DNA of 64,000 bases from a virus, in IMG/VR virus record IMGVR_UViG_3300042301_004094, positions 62,001 through 126,000 of that record. One strand, written 5' to 3'. Shown piece after piece: positions 52,078-61,454 of the stretch. Position 1 is the first letter of the stretch. Every line of letters begins with the position of its first letter. The notes beneath the pieces are model-generated. The model was not told where the DNA came from, made no database searches, and worked only from the letters and a program-made list of their open reading frames with translations. A program made the translations under genes and the position numbers.

Positions 52078-53589
52078 TTAAGCAGCTACTATTTTTTGTG
52101 CTAGTTGTATAACTTCTGCTGTTTTAAATGCTGCTGCTCCTCCTTCTAATCCTTTTATAACTAAATTAACGGCATTAGCAGCTTCAAATCCTGAGGCTAC
52201 AGCAGCTGCGGTTAATATAGCGGCATAAACTCCATGAGCGGCATCATATAACGGTGATGTTTGATCAAATGGGTCTTGATTACCAAATTTTTTAGGATAT
52301 GCTTTCTTTAACACATAAGAAATTGCTTCAATATATTTGTGTTCTAAGTCATGCCCCTTTTTTTGCAACCATTGTCCTACTTGTGTTTGTCCTACAGCTC
52401 CATAAGAAAAATAATTAGCAGCTCCATCAACAGCTTTACCAAGTAAATTTATTAAACCTGGAGCACCTGCAGTTAGCGCAAATAATGTAAGTGGTCCTAG
52501 TTCATTTATTTGTCCATCTTTAGGAGATGGTTTTATTGTTGATGCTGCAGATTTAAGATCTCCTAGTATATCTAGTAATCCTTTTTCAACTCCTTGCCCA
52601 ACATTAGCTTCTACTTCAGTAATAATACCAGCTAATTGCTGCATTCTTGTAATTTCATTGATATTAGATTTCATTTCTTGAATTTTAATTTTTGTAGTAG
52701 AAATACTATTTACTTTTTCTTCTATAGATTTTATAGTTTTATATAGATCTTTTAAAAATTCTTTATAACCTTCGGGGTTATGTTGTTTTATTTTAGATAA
52801 ATATGTTAAATATTCTGACAGAGCATAATCTGAGTCGGAAGGTGTTCTTATTATTTGGCTTACAAAGTTAAATATTTTTTGGAAAAATTTTCTACTACCT
52901 GTTCCATCTATAAATTCTTTTGTTTCAGTACTAATAATTTTAGTTTTACCTGCAAAATATTGTAATATATTTGACAGTGCTTTTTCAATCCTTTTAATAT
53001 CTCCGGGATTATTTGTAGTATTTAATACTCTATCAGTTCCTGTTATTAAGGATTCAAAAAATTGACCAGTAAATGTTTGAAATTCAGCCCATGATTTGTA
53101 ATAAATAGCTTCATCATTAGGATCATAAGCTTGTTTTAAATAATGGTGGTTTAAGGCAGGATCTTTAGCATGTATTAACTCATGTTTAAGGGTCTGTCTT
53201 AACCTTTCAATACCTGTATTTTCATTTCCAGTAACAGTTTTATAAAGTCTTTGATCAAAGTCTTGAAAACTATTAGGTCCCGGAAAAAATTGTTTAAAAT
53301 ATATTTGATTTATAAAAATCCAATTATCTGTTCTATTATTTTTATCATACGTAGAAAATTGACCTTTAGCATTTTTGTCAATAGCACCAACACCAATTTC
53401 TACTTCTCCTTTTTCACCATCAGAATAGATGTATGATATTTTACCAGCAGACCAAACCTCTCCACTACTAGGAATATTTTTGGTTTTAATAATCTCAATT
53501 ATTTCTGGGATTATTGTTTCTAGTTGTTGTCTTTCTTCAGGGGTAAGAGTTAAAGTTCCTTCTTCAATTATGTCTAGTAACTTTATCAT
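52078..53589 (-). CDS. Head-module protein with HExxH zincin motif
   Basis: 503 residues between the prohead protease and scaffold. The N-terminus is MIKLLDIIEEG. Residues 136-140 are HELIH, a zinc metalloprotease signature, with Glu169 in WAEF as a possible third ligand. At 306-325 a second N-terminus-like segment appears (MKSNINEITRMQQLAGIITE), matching the start of the gene at 56400. The last ~170 residues are Ala/Gly-rich and hydrophobic. It may be cut at Glu325 by the prohead protease, or the second half may also be made from the ATG at 52674. Likely packaged in the head; proteolytic activity is unproven. Confidence 0.75.
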   Translation of the reverse strand: MIKLLDIIEEGTLTLTPEERQQLETIIPEIIEIIKTKNIPSSGEVWSAGKISYIYSDGEKGEVEIGVGAIDKNAKGQFSTYDKNNRTDNWIFINQIYFKQFFPGPNSFQDFDQRLYKTVTGNENTGIERLRQTLKHELIHAKDPALNHHYLKQAYDPNDEAIYYKSWAEFQTFTGQFFESLITGTDRVLNTTNNPGDIKRIEKALSNILQYFAGKTKIISTETKEFIDGTGSRKFFQKIFNFVSQIIRTPSDSDYALSEYLTYLSKIKQHNPEGYKEFLKDLYKTIKSIEEKVNSISTTKIKIQEMKSNINEITRMQQLAGIITEVEANVGQGVEKGLLDILGDLKSAASTIKPSPKDGQINELGPLTLFALTAGAPGLINLLGKAVDGAANYFSYGAVGQTQVGQWLQKKGHDLEHKYIEAISYVLKKAYPKKFGNQDPFDQTSPLYDAAHGVYAAILTAAAVASGFEAANAVNLVIKGLEGGAAAFKTAEVIQLAQKIVAA

Positions 53590-53593
53590 AATA

Positions 53594-54202
53594 TTAGCAT
53601 AAAGGACAAACTCCTGTTGCGTTACAAATAATTTCTGTAATTAATCCGTTTACTTTGCTATAGTCTTTACTAGATTGTACTTTTTTACCTTCAGATAATG
53701 ACATATAAGCACCCGGAGTTGATGGTACTGATACTAGATCCCAACATAATAATTCAAAATCGTCTTGTACCTCTACTGTTTCACCCAATTGCTTAACACT
53801 ACCCATACCACGAGATGAAATACCTAATGGAATGCCTGCTAGTACAATTTCTTGTGCAATTTTACCTGATGGTGTGTTTAATAATTCTAATTCACCCATT
53901 ACATCATTACCTTCCCACCAAACCTTAGTGATTATATGAGAAACGTTATTTAAATTAATAATTGATGATTCTGGGTGGTCTAATTCACCTGTTGCTGTTC
54001 TAGTAGCTACAGGTCCTTTAGTATACATTTCTACTTGTTTTCTAAGAATATTCATAGGATAAACACGACCATTACCGTTTTTAACTTCGGCTTCTTGTAA
54101 TTTACCTTTGATACGCATTCTAGTACCAGTTCCTTCTTTACCTTCAGATAAAGTAAGTTTAGCTACGTGGAATGGTGTATGATCTACTAATAGTTGTTTC
54201 AT
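53594..54202 (-). CDS. Prohead maturation protease (T4 gp21-like, S77)
   Basis: 202 residues, the usual size for gp21. Catalytic His76 lies in TGELDHPESS and Ser129/130 in PLGISSRGMGS, the typical S77 context; EAEVKNGNGRVYPMNILRKQ at 38-57 is also characteristic. It cleaves scaffold, capsid and internal proteins in the prohead. L-S-E-G occurs at residues 18-21 and again near 168, fitting its presumed L/I-x-E cleavage rule, so self-processing at both ends is plausible. The gene follows the DUF5661-like gene after two bases. Confidence 0.92.
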   Translation of the reverse strand: MKQLLVDHTPFHVAKLTLSEGKEGTGTRMRIKGKLQEAEVKNGNGRVYPMNILRKQVEMYTKGPVATRTATGELDHPESSIINLNNVSHIITKVWWEGNDVMGELELLNTPSGKIAQEIVLAGIPLGISSRGMGSVKQLGETVEVQDDFELLCWDLVSVPSTPGAYMSLSEGKKVQSSKDYSKVNGLITEIICNATGVCPLC

Positions 54203-54204
54203 GT

Positions 54205-55305
54205 TTATTTACTATTTTCTTCTGCTAGTACTTCACGTACAATATTTTCTAATGTTGCTTTAAATTTATCAAAAGCAGCACCTACATCTACTTTACCAAT
54301 TGGTCTTAATGGGGTTAAAATATATGCGGTTGTTGGTAATCTATCATCATGTTCTTCTACATCTTCTTCAACATTAAATTGTAATTTGAATTTTTCTAAA
54401 AGAGTTGATGGTAATTTTTCCCAATAACCATATCTTAATACGGCTCTATCACTATGTCTACCAATATTTTGTAAAATAAATTTATTTGAGTATGGATTTA
54501 GAGTATTATTCATCTCAATAAATTTTGCTGCTTGTTTAACAGTGTCATTTGGTTCTTCACCAGGAAACATATTTAATTTAGTTTCTTGAAGATTTTTTAC
54601 AAATTCTTTACCTACATAATAGCTATCACCTTTTACTCTAATATAACCACCTTGAATGATTGGATTTTTTTCAATTCTTGCAGTTCCATATTCTTTTTCA
54701 CGTGGGGTTCTTGAACCAGCACCACTTTGTCTATATCTAGAATTAGGAATAATCACATAATCAATTTCAAAATATTCAGGAGTGTTGTCAATTACTTTAA
54801 ATTCAATTGAAGATCCAGTATCACCCATATTTTGTCCAGTACCACCATATACTTTGTTAGCCCAGTCTAAATTTTCTTTAACAACCTTCATACCATTTTC
54901 TTTATCAACTAATTCACCTTTCTTTGGTGCTTTAGGAGATTTAGATTTAGCTTTTGCTTTTGGTCTTTCTTGATGAGAATCAATACCAGATAATTTTAAT
55001 TGGCTATAATATGATGGATTTTCTTTTAAATGATCCATAGCAATTTTTTCTGCTTTTTTAGGATCATCTGTATGTTCCATTTCAACTTTAATACCCATTG
55101 CTAATTCAACAGGATTACATTGATATTCTTCTTTAGCTTCAGATAAAAGACCTTTGTTTTTTAAAATTTTAACTGAATCAGTAAATGATGTTACATTAGT
55201 AATGTATTGGGGAAATGTCATACGAACAGCTCTCATAAAGTTAGCCTGAGATAAATTTCCTTCTACTAATTGGTTGTATTGATTTTGTATACTTTTCATA
55301 TTCAT
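54205..55305 (-). CDS. Head-associated protein with DUF5661-like segment
   Basis: 366 residues. Residues ~63-106 (PVELAMGIKVEMEHTDDPKK then AMDHLKENPSYY) match the DUF5661 pattern found in phage and virus structural proteins. A Lys/Pro-rich linker (RPKAKAKSKSPKAPKKGE) follows, then an alpha/beta part and a helical acidic C-terminus. It sits between a small basic protein and the protease in the head cluster. It may be an internal or scaffold-associated protein; function unknown. Confidence 0.7.
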   Translation of the reverse strand: MNMKSIQNQYNQLVEGNLSQANFMRAVRMTFPQYITNVTSFTDSVKILKNKGLLSEAKEEYQCNPVELAMGIKVEMEHTDDPKKAEKIAMDHLKENPSYYSQLKLSGIDSHQERPKAKAKSKSPKAPKKGELVDKENGMKVVKENLDWANKVYGGTGQNMGDTGSSIEFKVIDNTPEYFEIDYVIIPNSRYRQSGAGSRTPREKEYGTARIEKNPIIQGGYIRVKGDSYYVGKEFVKNLQETKLNMFPGEEPNDTVKQAAKFIEMNNTLNPYSNKFILQNIGRHSDRAVLRYGYWEKLPSTLLEKFKLQFNVEEDVEEHDDRLPTTAYILTPLRPIGKVDVGAAFDKFKATLENIVREVLAEENSK

Positions 55306-55312
55306 TTATATT

Positions 55313-55441
55313 TTATCGGCCTTGTCCTCTATATTTTTTAGGTTTTTGTTCTGTTGGGCCATAAGATTTTTTTGCTTTTCCGCTTATCTTTTTACCAAAT
55401 GAAACCTTTTGAGAAGAAGATGATGATTTTGTTTTTGCCAT
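55313..55441 (-). CDS. Very small basic head-module protein
   Basis: 42 residues, MAKTKSSSSSQKVSFGKKIS then a Lys-rich part ending KKYRGQGR. The ATG overlaps the stop of the gene at 55441-56400 (TAATG) and the next gene starts seven bases after its stop, so it fills the gap exactly. About a third of its residues are Lys or Arg. It could bind DNA or an acidic scaffold; no family recognised. Confidence 0.7.
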   Translation of the reverse strand: MAKTKSSSSSQKVSFGKKISGKAKKSYGPTEQKPKKYRGQGR

Positions 55442-56400
55442 TATTGGTTCAAGTTTTTAATTTTATTATTAAGTTGATTAACCATTTCTGAAATATTAGC
55501 AACATTCTTTTGGGTTGCTTTCCAATATCTAATTCCATCTTCTCCTTCACTTAATTCTTGTTTCATACGAGATGTATATTCAACAATACGATCAATTTCT
55601 TGTAATTTACGCTTTACTTCACGAATTGCTTTATGCAATTGTTCAGATTTAGTTCTGTATGTTACTTCTTTTTTGAATTTACCATAGGATACTTCATTAA
55701 GTACTCCTTGTTCAATCATATCGTTTAATTTCATTTCGTATATTTTTTTATAATCAAACATTTTTGAGTTTTTTGGTAGTGTTAAATCGGCTACTGTCCA
55801 ACCCATTTTCTTTAAAAATTTTACTGCTCTATTATCACCTTTTTTCTTTCCAAAAGCATAAGGAGTAGCATAATTTTCACCATACCCGGCATTAAAAGTA
55901 GCGCCACTACCTGTTACATTTTCTTCGCTCATCATTATTTCACGAGCGTATGCTTTAACAGCAGATTTTAATGCTGCTTTTTTTTCTTCAGATATTCCTG
56001 ATACTGTTCTACCTCTATAAGTATTTTTTAAATAATCAACCATTTCTGCATTCATATTAAAATCTTGCTCTAATGGTTGGTTGTCTGGTTTTGATTCTAT
56101 TGTTTTAGACATCATTTGCATGAATCCATTTTCAACAGTATCATCTACTATAGCAGACATTGCATCATCAATATCTAATTTATCTAACCAAGTATTTGTT
56201 TTTTTAGTATCAGGTTTAGATATAGCTGCTCTTATAAACTCAAATGTTGTTTTAGCATTTGAAGCACCAGGTATTAATCCTAATAATTGATCTAAAACAA
56301 ATGATTTACCTTGAGATACTATAGCTTGTCCTTTTTGTTTAAGAGCAATAGCTTTAATAGCTTTTTTTAAATCACCATATGTGTTTAATTCTAATGCCAT
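55441..56400 (-). CDS. Conserved head-module protein
   Basis: 319 residues. An N-terminal hydrophobic/amphipathic part (VLDQLLGLIPGASNAKTTFE, then KKTNTWLDKLDIDDAMSAIV) is a combination I recall in uncharacterised marine phage proteins near portal genes. Residues ~160-180 (TGSGATFNAGYGENYATPYA) resemble residues 63-80 of the capsid protein. The C-terminal third is helical and contains ELSEGEDG, a possible protease site. It is coupled by one-base overlaps on both sides. Probably a head or internal protein. Confidence 0.7.
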   Translation of the reverse strand: MALELNTYGDLKKAIKAIALKQKGQAIVSQGKSFVLDQLLGLIPGASNAKTTFEFIRAAISKPDTKKTNTWLDKLDIDDAMSAIVDDTVENGFMQMMSKTIESKPDNQPLEQDFNMNAEMVDYLKNTYRGRTVSGISEEKKAALKSAVKAYAREIMMSEENVTGSGATFNAGYGENYATPYAFGKKKGDNRAVKFLKKMGWTVADLTLPKNSKMFDYKKIYEMKLNDMIEQGVLNEVSYGKFKKEVTYRTKSEQLHKAIREVKRKLQEIDRIVEYTSRMKQELSEGEDGIRYWKATQKNVANISEMVNQLNNKIKNLNQ

Positions 56401-57077
56401 TATTTATAGCCTAACTTAGTTAATACTTGTTCAACTTGGCTTCTAACAGCAGATTTACTAATTTTACCTGGTTCAAATCCTAAAGTTTGGAACCAAACTT
56501 CAAAAGCTCCTGGAAATTCTTGAATACTGTTAATATTTTTAGATTTGCTAGCTACAGTAGTTGCTGATGCTTGAGCTCTACCTAAAGCAGCAACATCACT
56601 AGGTGTATTGGTTACTGGGGCTTCATTTAAGTTTTTCTCTAACTCATCAACTAGTTGATATACTATTGATTGTTGAGCTACAAGATATCCTGCGTTAGCT
56701 TCAACTTCTTTACCATATCCTCTATAAACACTTCCTTCTTGTCTAGCTATAATACATTTTAATCCATCAGGTTTTATGCTTATAGTACTTTGTGTAAAAT
56801 TATCATCCTTTGTATTTACTCCTTTTGATAATCCACTATTTCTGTTACCAGCAAATTCTTTAGCTAATTTATGTAATTCTTTTGCTTCTTCAACTGATAT
56901 AGTTAATTGATTGTCTTTAAAACCCCCACCTAATACACTTAAAGTAATTTGTGTGTTTCCTTCTTTACTGGTGTCTTTTTGTATATCTAAAGTATCTACA
57001 GCTTCTTCTAACTGCGATTCATTAAGTAATCCAGCCAATTGCTGCATTCTTTTAATTTCGTTAAGTTGGTTTTTCAT
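56400..57077 (-). CDS. Head-module protein with LAGI targeting-like N-terminus
   Basis: 225 residues. The N-terminus MKNQLNEIKRMQQLAGLLNE carries the peptide shared with the zincin-like protein, the scaffold C-terminus and the protein at 62223; LLNE/S is a candidate protease cleavage site. The middle looks beta-rich (NTQITLSVLGGGFKDNQLTI), and the C-terminus is a small helical domain (FEVWFQTLGFEPGKISKSAV). Possibly a protein packaged into the prohead through its N-terminal peptide. Confidence 0.7.
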   Translation of the reverse strand: MKNQLNEIKRMQQLAGLLNESQLEEAVDTLDIQKDTSKEGNTQITLSVLGGGFKDNQLTISVEEAKELHKLAKEFAGNRNSGLSKGVNTKDDNFTQSTISIKPDGLKCIIARQEGSVYRGYGKEVEANAGYLVAQQSIVYQLVDELEKNLNEAPVTNTPSDVAALGRAQASATTVASKSKNINSIQEFPGAFEVWFQTLGFEPGKISKSAVRSQVEQVLTKLGYK

Positions 57078-57078
57078 A

Positions 57079-57933
57079 TTATTTAACAGATTTTAATTCG
57101 GCTACTAATTGATGATAAGTCAATAATGTAATTATATCATCATCTTTAACACTTTGGTTTTTATCTAGAGGTTTAATTAGATTAACTACTTCATTAATTT
57201 TAATTTTAATAGTATTATCTTCAACTTTTTCAACTAATTTAATTAATTGTTTTTTAATACCATCTATATTGTTGTTAACAAAATCTTTTAATTTTGTAGT
57301 ACTAGATACGTTATTAATAAACTCTTTTAATACTAATTTTTGATCTAAAGTTAAATCACCATACTTTTCATTGAATTTTTCAATAAGCATTTTGTAAGCT
57401 AAAATACGAGTGCCTTTATCCATTTCACTGTATTCTTCCATTACGCGGTCTTTAACTTCTTCTTTATTTACTTCTTTACGAGTAATATGTTCAAGTAAAG
57501 TTACTTTATTATCAATAACATTAGCTGGGTCTACAAATTCTAATGTAGAATAAGCTTCCATTAGTGTATAAACAGCAGCGTGTTGTTTGTAATTGTTTAC
57601 TTTAGCTTTAAAGAACTCTTCTAAATTATAATGTGACTTAATCTCTTTGATTAAGTTATACTTTTCTTTGCGAAGAGCAGTGCGATTTAGACGTGAATGA
57701 ATTTCTAAAGTAGTATTAATTAATGACTCAGCTTTACCTTCAGAAATTGTTTTATTAGCAATTAATGTTTGGTATAATTTATATTCCTTAGCTAATTCAG
57801 ATTTGCTAAAATACTTTTTAATTAAAGGTAAAGATGCAGAATCTTTACCAGAAATAGTATCGGATGTTACTTGTCTCAATAAGAGTTCAAATAAAATTCC
57901 AGTATTTTTGTATTTGTTATGTTTTATTTTCAT
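57079..57933 (-). CDS. Conserved portal-adjacent helical protein
   Basis: 284 residues, almost entirely helical and Lys/Glu-rich, starting MKIKHNKYKNTGILFELLLR. The phrase KNTGILFELLLRQVTSDT is one I recall in uncharacterised proteins next to portal genes of T4-like marine phages. No motif reveals function. A late element 22 bases upstream of the ATG starts the unit that runs into the protease genes. Confidence 0.7.
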   Translation of the reverse strand: MKIKHNKYKNTGILFELLLRQVTSDTISGKDSASLPLIKKYFSKSELAKEYKLYQTLIANKTISEGKAESLINTTLEIHSRLNRTALRKEKYNLIKEIKSHYNLEEFFKAKVNNYKQHAAVYTLMEAYSTLEFVDPANVIDNKVTLLEHITRKEVNKEEVKDRVMEEYSEMDKGTRILAYKMLIEKFNEKYGDLTLDQKLVLKEFINNVSSTTKLKDFVNNNIDGIKKQLIKLVEKVEDNTIKIKINEVVNLIKPLDKNQSVKDDDIITLLTYHQLVAELKSVK

Positions 57934-57955
57934 AAAAAGTATGTAATCACTGCGT

Positions 57956-57963
57956 ATAAATAT
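57956..57963 (-). promoter_or_regulatory. Putative late promoter element ATATTTAT
   Basis: Just before the portal stop codon, 22 bases upstream of the ATG at 57933. Confidence 0.6.
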
Positions 57964-57964
57964 G

Positions 57965-59827
57965 TTATTTTTCTATACCCTTGATGTTATCTTCATTTAA
58001 TAAATTAGATTCTACAGGTTTTGTACTTTCGTATAATGTTACTGTCTTTTGTTCAGCGGCTTCTTTAGCTTTTTGTAATTCCTTTAATGCTAGTGGTGAA
58101 CCGCCTTTATATGCTTGTTGCATTGGGTTTTTATCTTGGGTAGCAGTCATGTTGTATTCCTTACTACCAATTGGATCTTTACCAAATGAGCTTTTCTGAG
58201 TGCCAAATATAGATGCTTTTTGTGTTGGTCTACCAACTGGATCTTTTTCATCATATCCTACTGGTACTGCTCCGTTACCGCTTCTACCTTTACCATATAG
58301 TGAAGCTAAATCATGTGGTGTACCAAATGATCTACCTGTTTTAGCTGGATCATTACCTTCATTTTCAACTTGTTGAAGTCTAAATGCACGTTTTTTATCC
58401 TCTAATACTAAATCACGATATTCATCTACTTGATCATCACTGAATTGGAATATTCTATCGTATATAAAATCTGATGGGATAATACCTGTATCAATAGCAT
58501 CTTTAGCTAATGATACTTTTTCTTTCCACAATGCGATTTGTTCTTGTTGATATATAATAGATGGTGGTGTTAAAGATAATTCAAAGCTTGTTAATGAATC
58601 ACCATCAAACCCTTGTGTATATAAATGTACTAATGCAATTTTATATAATTCAGATACAAGTACCTTTTGTATACGTTCAATTGTGCGAGCAAATCTAATA
58701 TCTTCAGCAGCTAATGTTGCTTTACCAGTTAAGTCTTTTTCAAATCCGAAGAATGCTTTAGGTACCTTAAGGGCAGCTAACATTTCATCACGTAAGAAGT
58801 TTACATCCTCAATACCATTGTATTCTAAACCTTTTAAGGTATCAATTTTGGTATTTTGGTTTGCACCTCTAACAGGAATAATAAAGTCTTCTAATGAGTT
58901 TTGAATATTAAAACGTAAGTTGTATTCACCTGTTTGAGCATCCATAAATGGAGTCTTCTTCATTTTATTGGTGATACGCTCCATGTAGTTATCAACTTCG
59001 TGTGCTGGTATTCCACCAACGTCTACATAGAAGATACGTTTTTCAGGCGATCTCATAATACGATGAATTAACATCGCATCTTTCATCAATGTGTATTGCT
59101 TATAAACCTTACGAGCTGGTTCAATAAATGAACGTCCATAAGGTAAATAGTTAGCATCAGCATATAATCTAAAATGTGCTACTTCATAATTCTCAAAACG
59201 CTTTTTCATGTTACTCTTATCCATATGGATAGTACTTGCTAATGCGTTTGGATCGTATTCGTAATAAACCTCAAATGGGTTTTCAGGATTTAAACCTTCT
59301 CTTCTAGCTAATTCATATGAAGATAAAGGCATAACATTGTATACACCTACCTCACTATTAATTTCTAAGAATAAATAAAAATCTCCGTACTTACACATCT
59401 GACGTGTCCAAGGCCAAAGATTAAATTCTATGTTTAAGATATCGTAAAATAAATTGTAAAGTACTCTTTGTACTTTTTCATCTGAAGAACGAATTTGTAA
59501 TACTTCTCCAGCTTCATTCTTTAATGTAGTTTCATCAGCAACAATGTCAAGAGCAGAAGCAATAATTGATTCTGAATCCATTGCTTCGTAATCATTATAT
59601 AATTGTGTTCTTAATGTCTGATAGTTAATAGCAGGATTGAACATAGCAGACATGCTAGTTCTGTGTAGACGTGTAAAACGGTCTACCAAGCTATTTGTTT
59701 GTGCACTTCCATAAGCTTGAGTGCGGTCGGTATCAACCACTTTTAATTGGCTTCCACCAACGTTTCTTACGATAACGTCAGTTGAAAACAATCTTCTCAG
59801 CCTTGAAAATAAATCTGTATTAGCCAT
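57965..59827 (-). CDS. Portal protein (T4 gp20-like)
   Basis: 620 residues, in the gp20 size class, directly after the terminase. Characteristic parts are NDYEAMDSESIIASALDIVA, EFNLWPWTRQMCKYGDFYLF, APARKVYKQYT-like EPARKVYKQYTLMKDAMLIH, RSPEKRIFYVDVGGIP and LEYNGIEDVNFLRDEMLAAL. It forms the dodecameric portal vertex. The C-terminal ~110 residues are polar and low complexity. The late element at 59852-59859 lies 24 bases upstream. Confidence 0.92.
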   Translation of the reverse strand: MANTDLFSRLRRLFSTDVIVRNVGGSQLKVVDTDRTQAYGSAQTNSLVDRFTRLHRTSMSAMFNPAINYQTLRTQLYNDYEAMDSESIIASALDIVADETTLKNEAGEVLQIRSSDEKVQRVLYNLFYDILNIEFNLWPWTRQMCKYGDFYLFLEINSEVGVYNVMPLSSYELARREGLNPENPFEVYYEYDPNALASTIHMDKSNMKKRFENYEVAHFRLYADANYLPYGRSFIEPARKVYKQYTLMKDAMLIHRIMRSPEKRIFYVDVGGIPAHEVDNYMERITNKMKKTPFMDAQTGEYNLRFNIQNSLEDFIIPVRGANQNTKIDTLKGLEYNGIEDVNFLRDEMLAALKVPKAFFGFEKDLTGKATLAAEDIRFARTIERIQKVLVSELYKIALVHLYTQGFDGDSLTSFELSLTPPSIIYQQEQIALWKEKVSLAKDAIDTGIIPSDFIYDRIFQFSDDQVDEYRDLVLEDKKRAFRLQQVENEGNDPAKTGRSFGTPHDLASLYGKGRSGNGAVPVGYDEKDPVGRPTQKASIFGTQKSSFGKDPIGSKEYNMTATQDKNPMQQAYKGGSPLALKELQKAKEAAEQKTVTLYESTKPVESNLLNEDNIKGIEK

Positions 59828-59851
59828 TTTTTTATTTTAGTATGTATAACA

Positions 59852-59859
59852 ATAAATAT
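59852..59859 (-). promoter_or_regulatory. Putative late promoter element ATATTTAT
   Basis: Directly before the terminase stop codon, 24 bases upstream of the portal ATG. Confidence 0.6.
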
Positions 59860-59860
59860 T

Positions 59861-61438
59861 CTAACCCAATAACCATCGTATATCTTCTGCATTTCCGTGG
59901 GCATCATCTATTTTGTATGGATTACCTCCAGGTATCCATTGCCCACCCCCATACTGCTGATCTCCAGTTTTCCTAAAGTTTAATAAACTTGCAGTTGCTA
60001 GATCACGACCTATTTGCGCAAATCTGGATGCTGTATCTCTAATAAAGAGACCCATTGATAATGACAATACTAAGTCATCATTATATCCGTTTTGTGCTTG
60101 CCCCTTACCATGCATCCAAATAAACACTCTTAATTCCTCAAGTAAGCGCTTTGAATGAAAGGTAAATGACTTATCTCGAAGGTACGACTCCATCTTTGAG
60201 ATAACAAGTGGTCTTGTCTTTGCTGATGTAGTAAATCCAGGAACTGTTTGCCCTGAGTCTAATTTTGATAGATATTTGTCAGCACTTAATTCACCATATG
60301 AGCGAGGTGAATAGTATAAATTTGCGTACTCGCGGTCTATAATAGTATTTACGACATCCCAACCGATATTAGCATTTTCCACTACTAAAAGCGCATTATT
60401 ATATTCAGTAGCCACCGATACTAACATATTTCCGTACTCACGTGTGCCTATTTGGGATTTAAACTCAGCTACTTGCTGACATGCTTCTAAATCAATGACT
60501 TGGAATGCAGAATAGTCACTTCCATCTCCACGGGCAACGTCGGCTGATACAATGTAGTTTTTATTATAATCAGGATATTGCCAAATCCAAAAATCACCTC
60601 CCATGAAACGACGTTCAACAGGATCCATTATAAACCCTTCATAATATTCTAATGTTTCTGGGTCAATTACTGTTGCTCCTGAGCCTAAGAAGTCACAATC
60701 ATATTCCTGCGCAAAATCTCTTGCAGTCATATTTTCTTTTTCATTCTTGACCCAAGCACTATCTCTATCAGGGTGAACATCCCATTTTAATTGGATAGGA
60801 ACAAAACTATTTTTACTTAATTCTGCTTCAACCCAGGTTTTGTGGAACCAATTACCTACACCATTTGGTGAAGATAATGCTACGCAACCACCACCTGTTG
60901 AGATTGTAGGTTTGATTGCGGTATATATTTTATCAATACCCTCAATAAACGCAGCCTCATCCATAATCAACCAAGATACTGCAAATGAACGACCAGCATC
61001 ACTAGAAGCAGAGGTCGCTTTAATAAACGAACCATTTGATAGTTTTAATGATGTTTGGTTTGATGCTACTGGTTTAGAACCCTTTAACCATGAAGGTAAG
61101 TTATTGTACATGAATTGAACTTTTTCAACCATGTTTTGTGCTGTTAATTGCTTAGTTGCAATACACAATATTGCTTTATCTTTATGAAATAACATTAACC
61201 ATAAAGCATAACCAGCACACAAGGTAGAAATACCTAACTGACGAGATTTATTGATAATATTATAGTCGTTTGCTCGAAATGATTTTAATACATCTTCCTG
61301 GAAAGGATATAAATGAAATAAAATTCTACCTTTAATTGGGTGGGTGATAAAACAATATTTTCTAAAGAAATGGACAGGATCAGAAGCACATTTAATGTAT
61401 TCCTGTTTAATTATGTCCTTTATATTTTGATCGCTCAT
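59861..61438 (-). CDS. Terminase large subunit (T4 gp17-like)
   Basis: 525 residues. The ATPase has a deviant Walker A, NKSRQLGIST at residues 63-72, where the Lys precedes rather than follows the Gly, and Walker B WLIMDE at 156-161, followed by a coupling motif (CVALSSPNG). The nuclease has Asp300 in VSADVARGDGSDYS, Glu354 in LVVENANIG and Asp454/455 in YNDDLVLSL. It packages and cuts DNA at the portal. No small terminase is recognisable upstream in this window. Its own late element follows a terminator. Confidence 0.95.
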   Translation of the reverse strand: MSDQNIKDIIKQEYIKCASDPVHFFRKYCFITHPIKGRILFHLYPFQEDVLKSFRANDYNIINKSRQLGISTLCAGYALWLMLFHKDKAILCIATKQLTAQNMVEKVQFMYNNLPSWLKGSKPVASNQTSLKLSNGSFIKATSASSDAGRSFAVSWLIMDEAAFIEGIDKIYTAIKPTISTGGGCVALSSPNGVGNWFHKTWVEAELSKNSFVPIQLKWDVHPDRDSAWVKNEKENMTARDFAQEYDCDFLGSGATVIDPETLEYYEGFIMDPVERRFMGGDFWIWQYPDYNKNYIVSADVARGDGSDYSAFQVIDLEACQQVAEFKSQIGTREYGNMLVSVATEYNNALLVVENANIGWDVVNTIIDREYANLYYSPRSYGELSADKYLSKLDSGQTVPGFTTSAKTRPLVISKMESYLRDKSFTFHSKRLLEELRVFIWMHGKGQAQNGYNDDLVLSLSMGLFIRDTASRFAQIGRDLATASLLNFRKTGDQQYGGGQWIPGGNPYKIDDAHGNAEDIRWLLG

Positions 61439-61454
61439 ATACTAATTGTTGTAT

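Noticed and set aside
59861-61438. Terminase with a broken Walker A
   Set aside because: The Lys sits at the start of the motif (KSRQLGIST), a known variant in large terminases, so it is not taken as inactivation.
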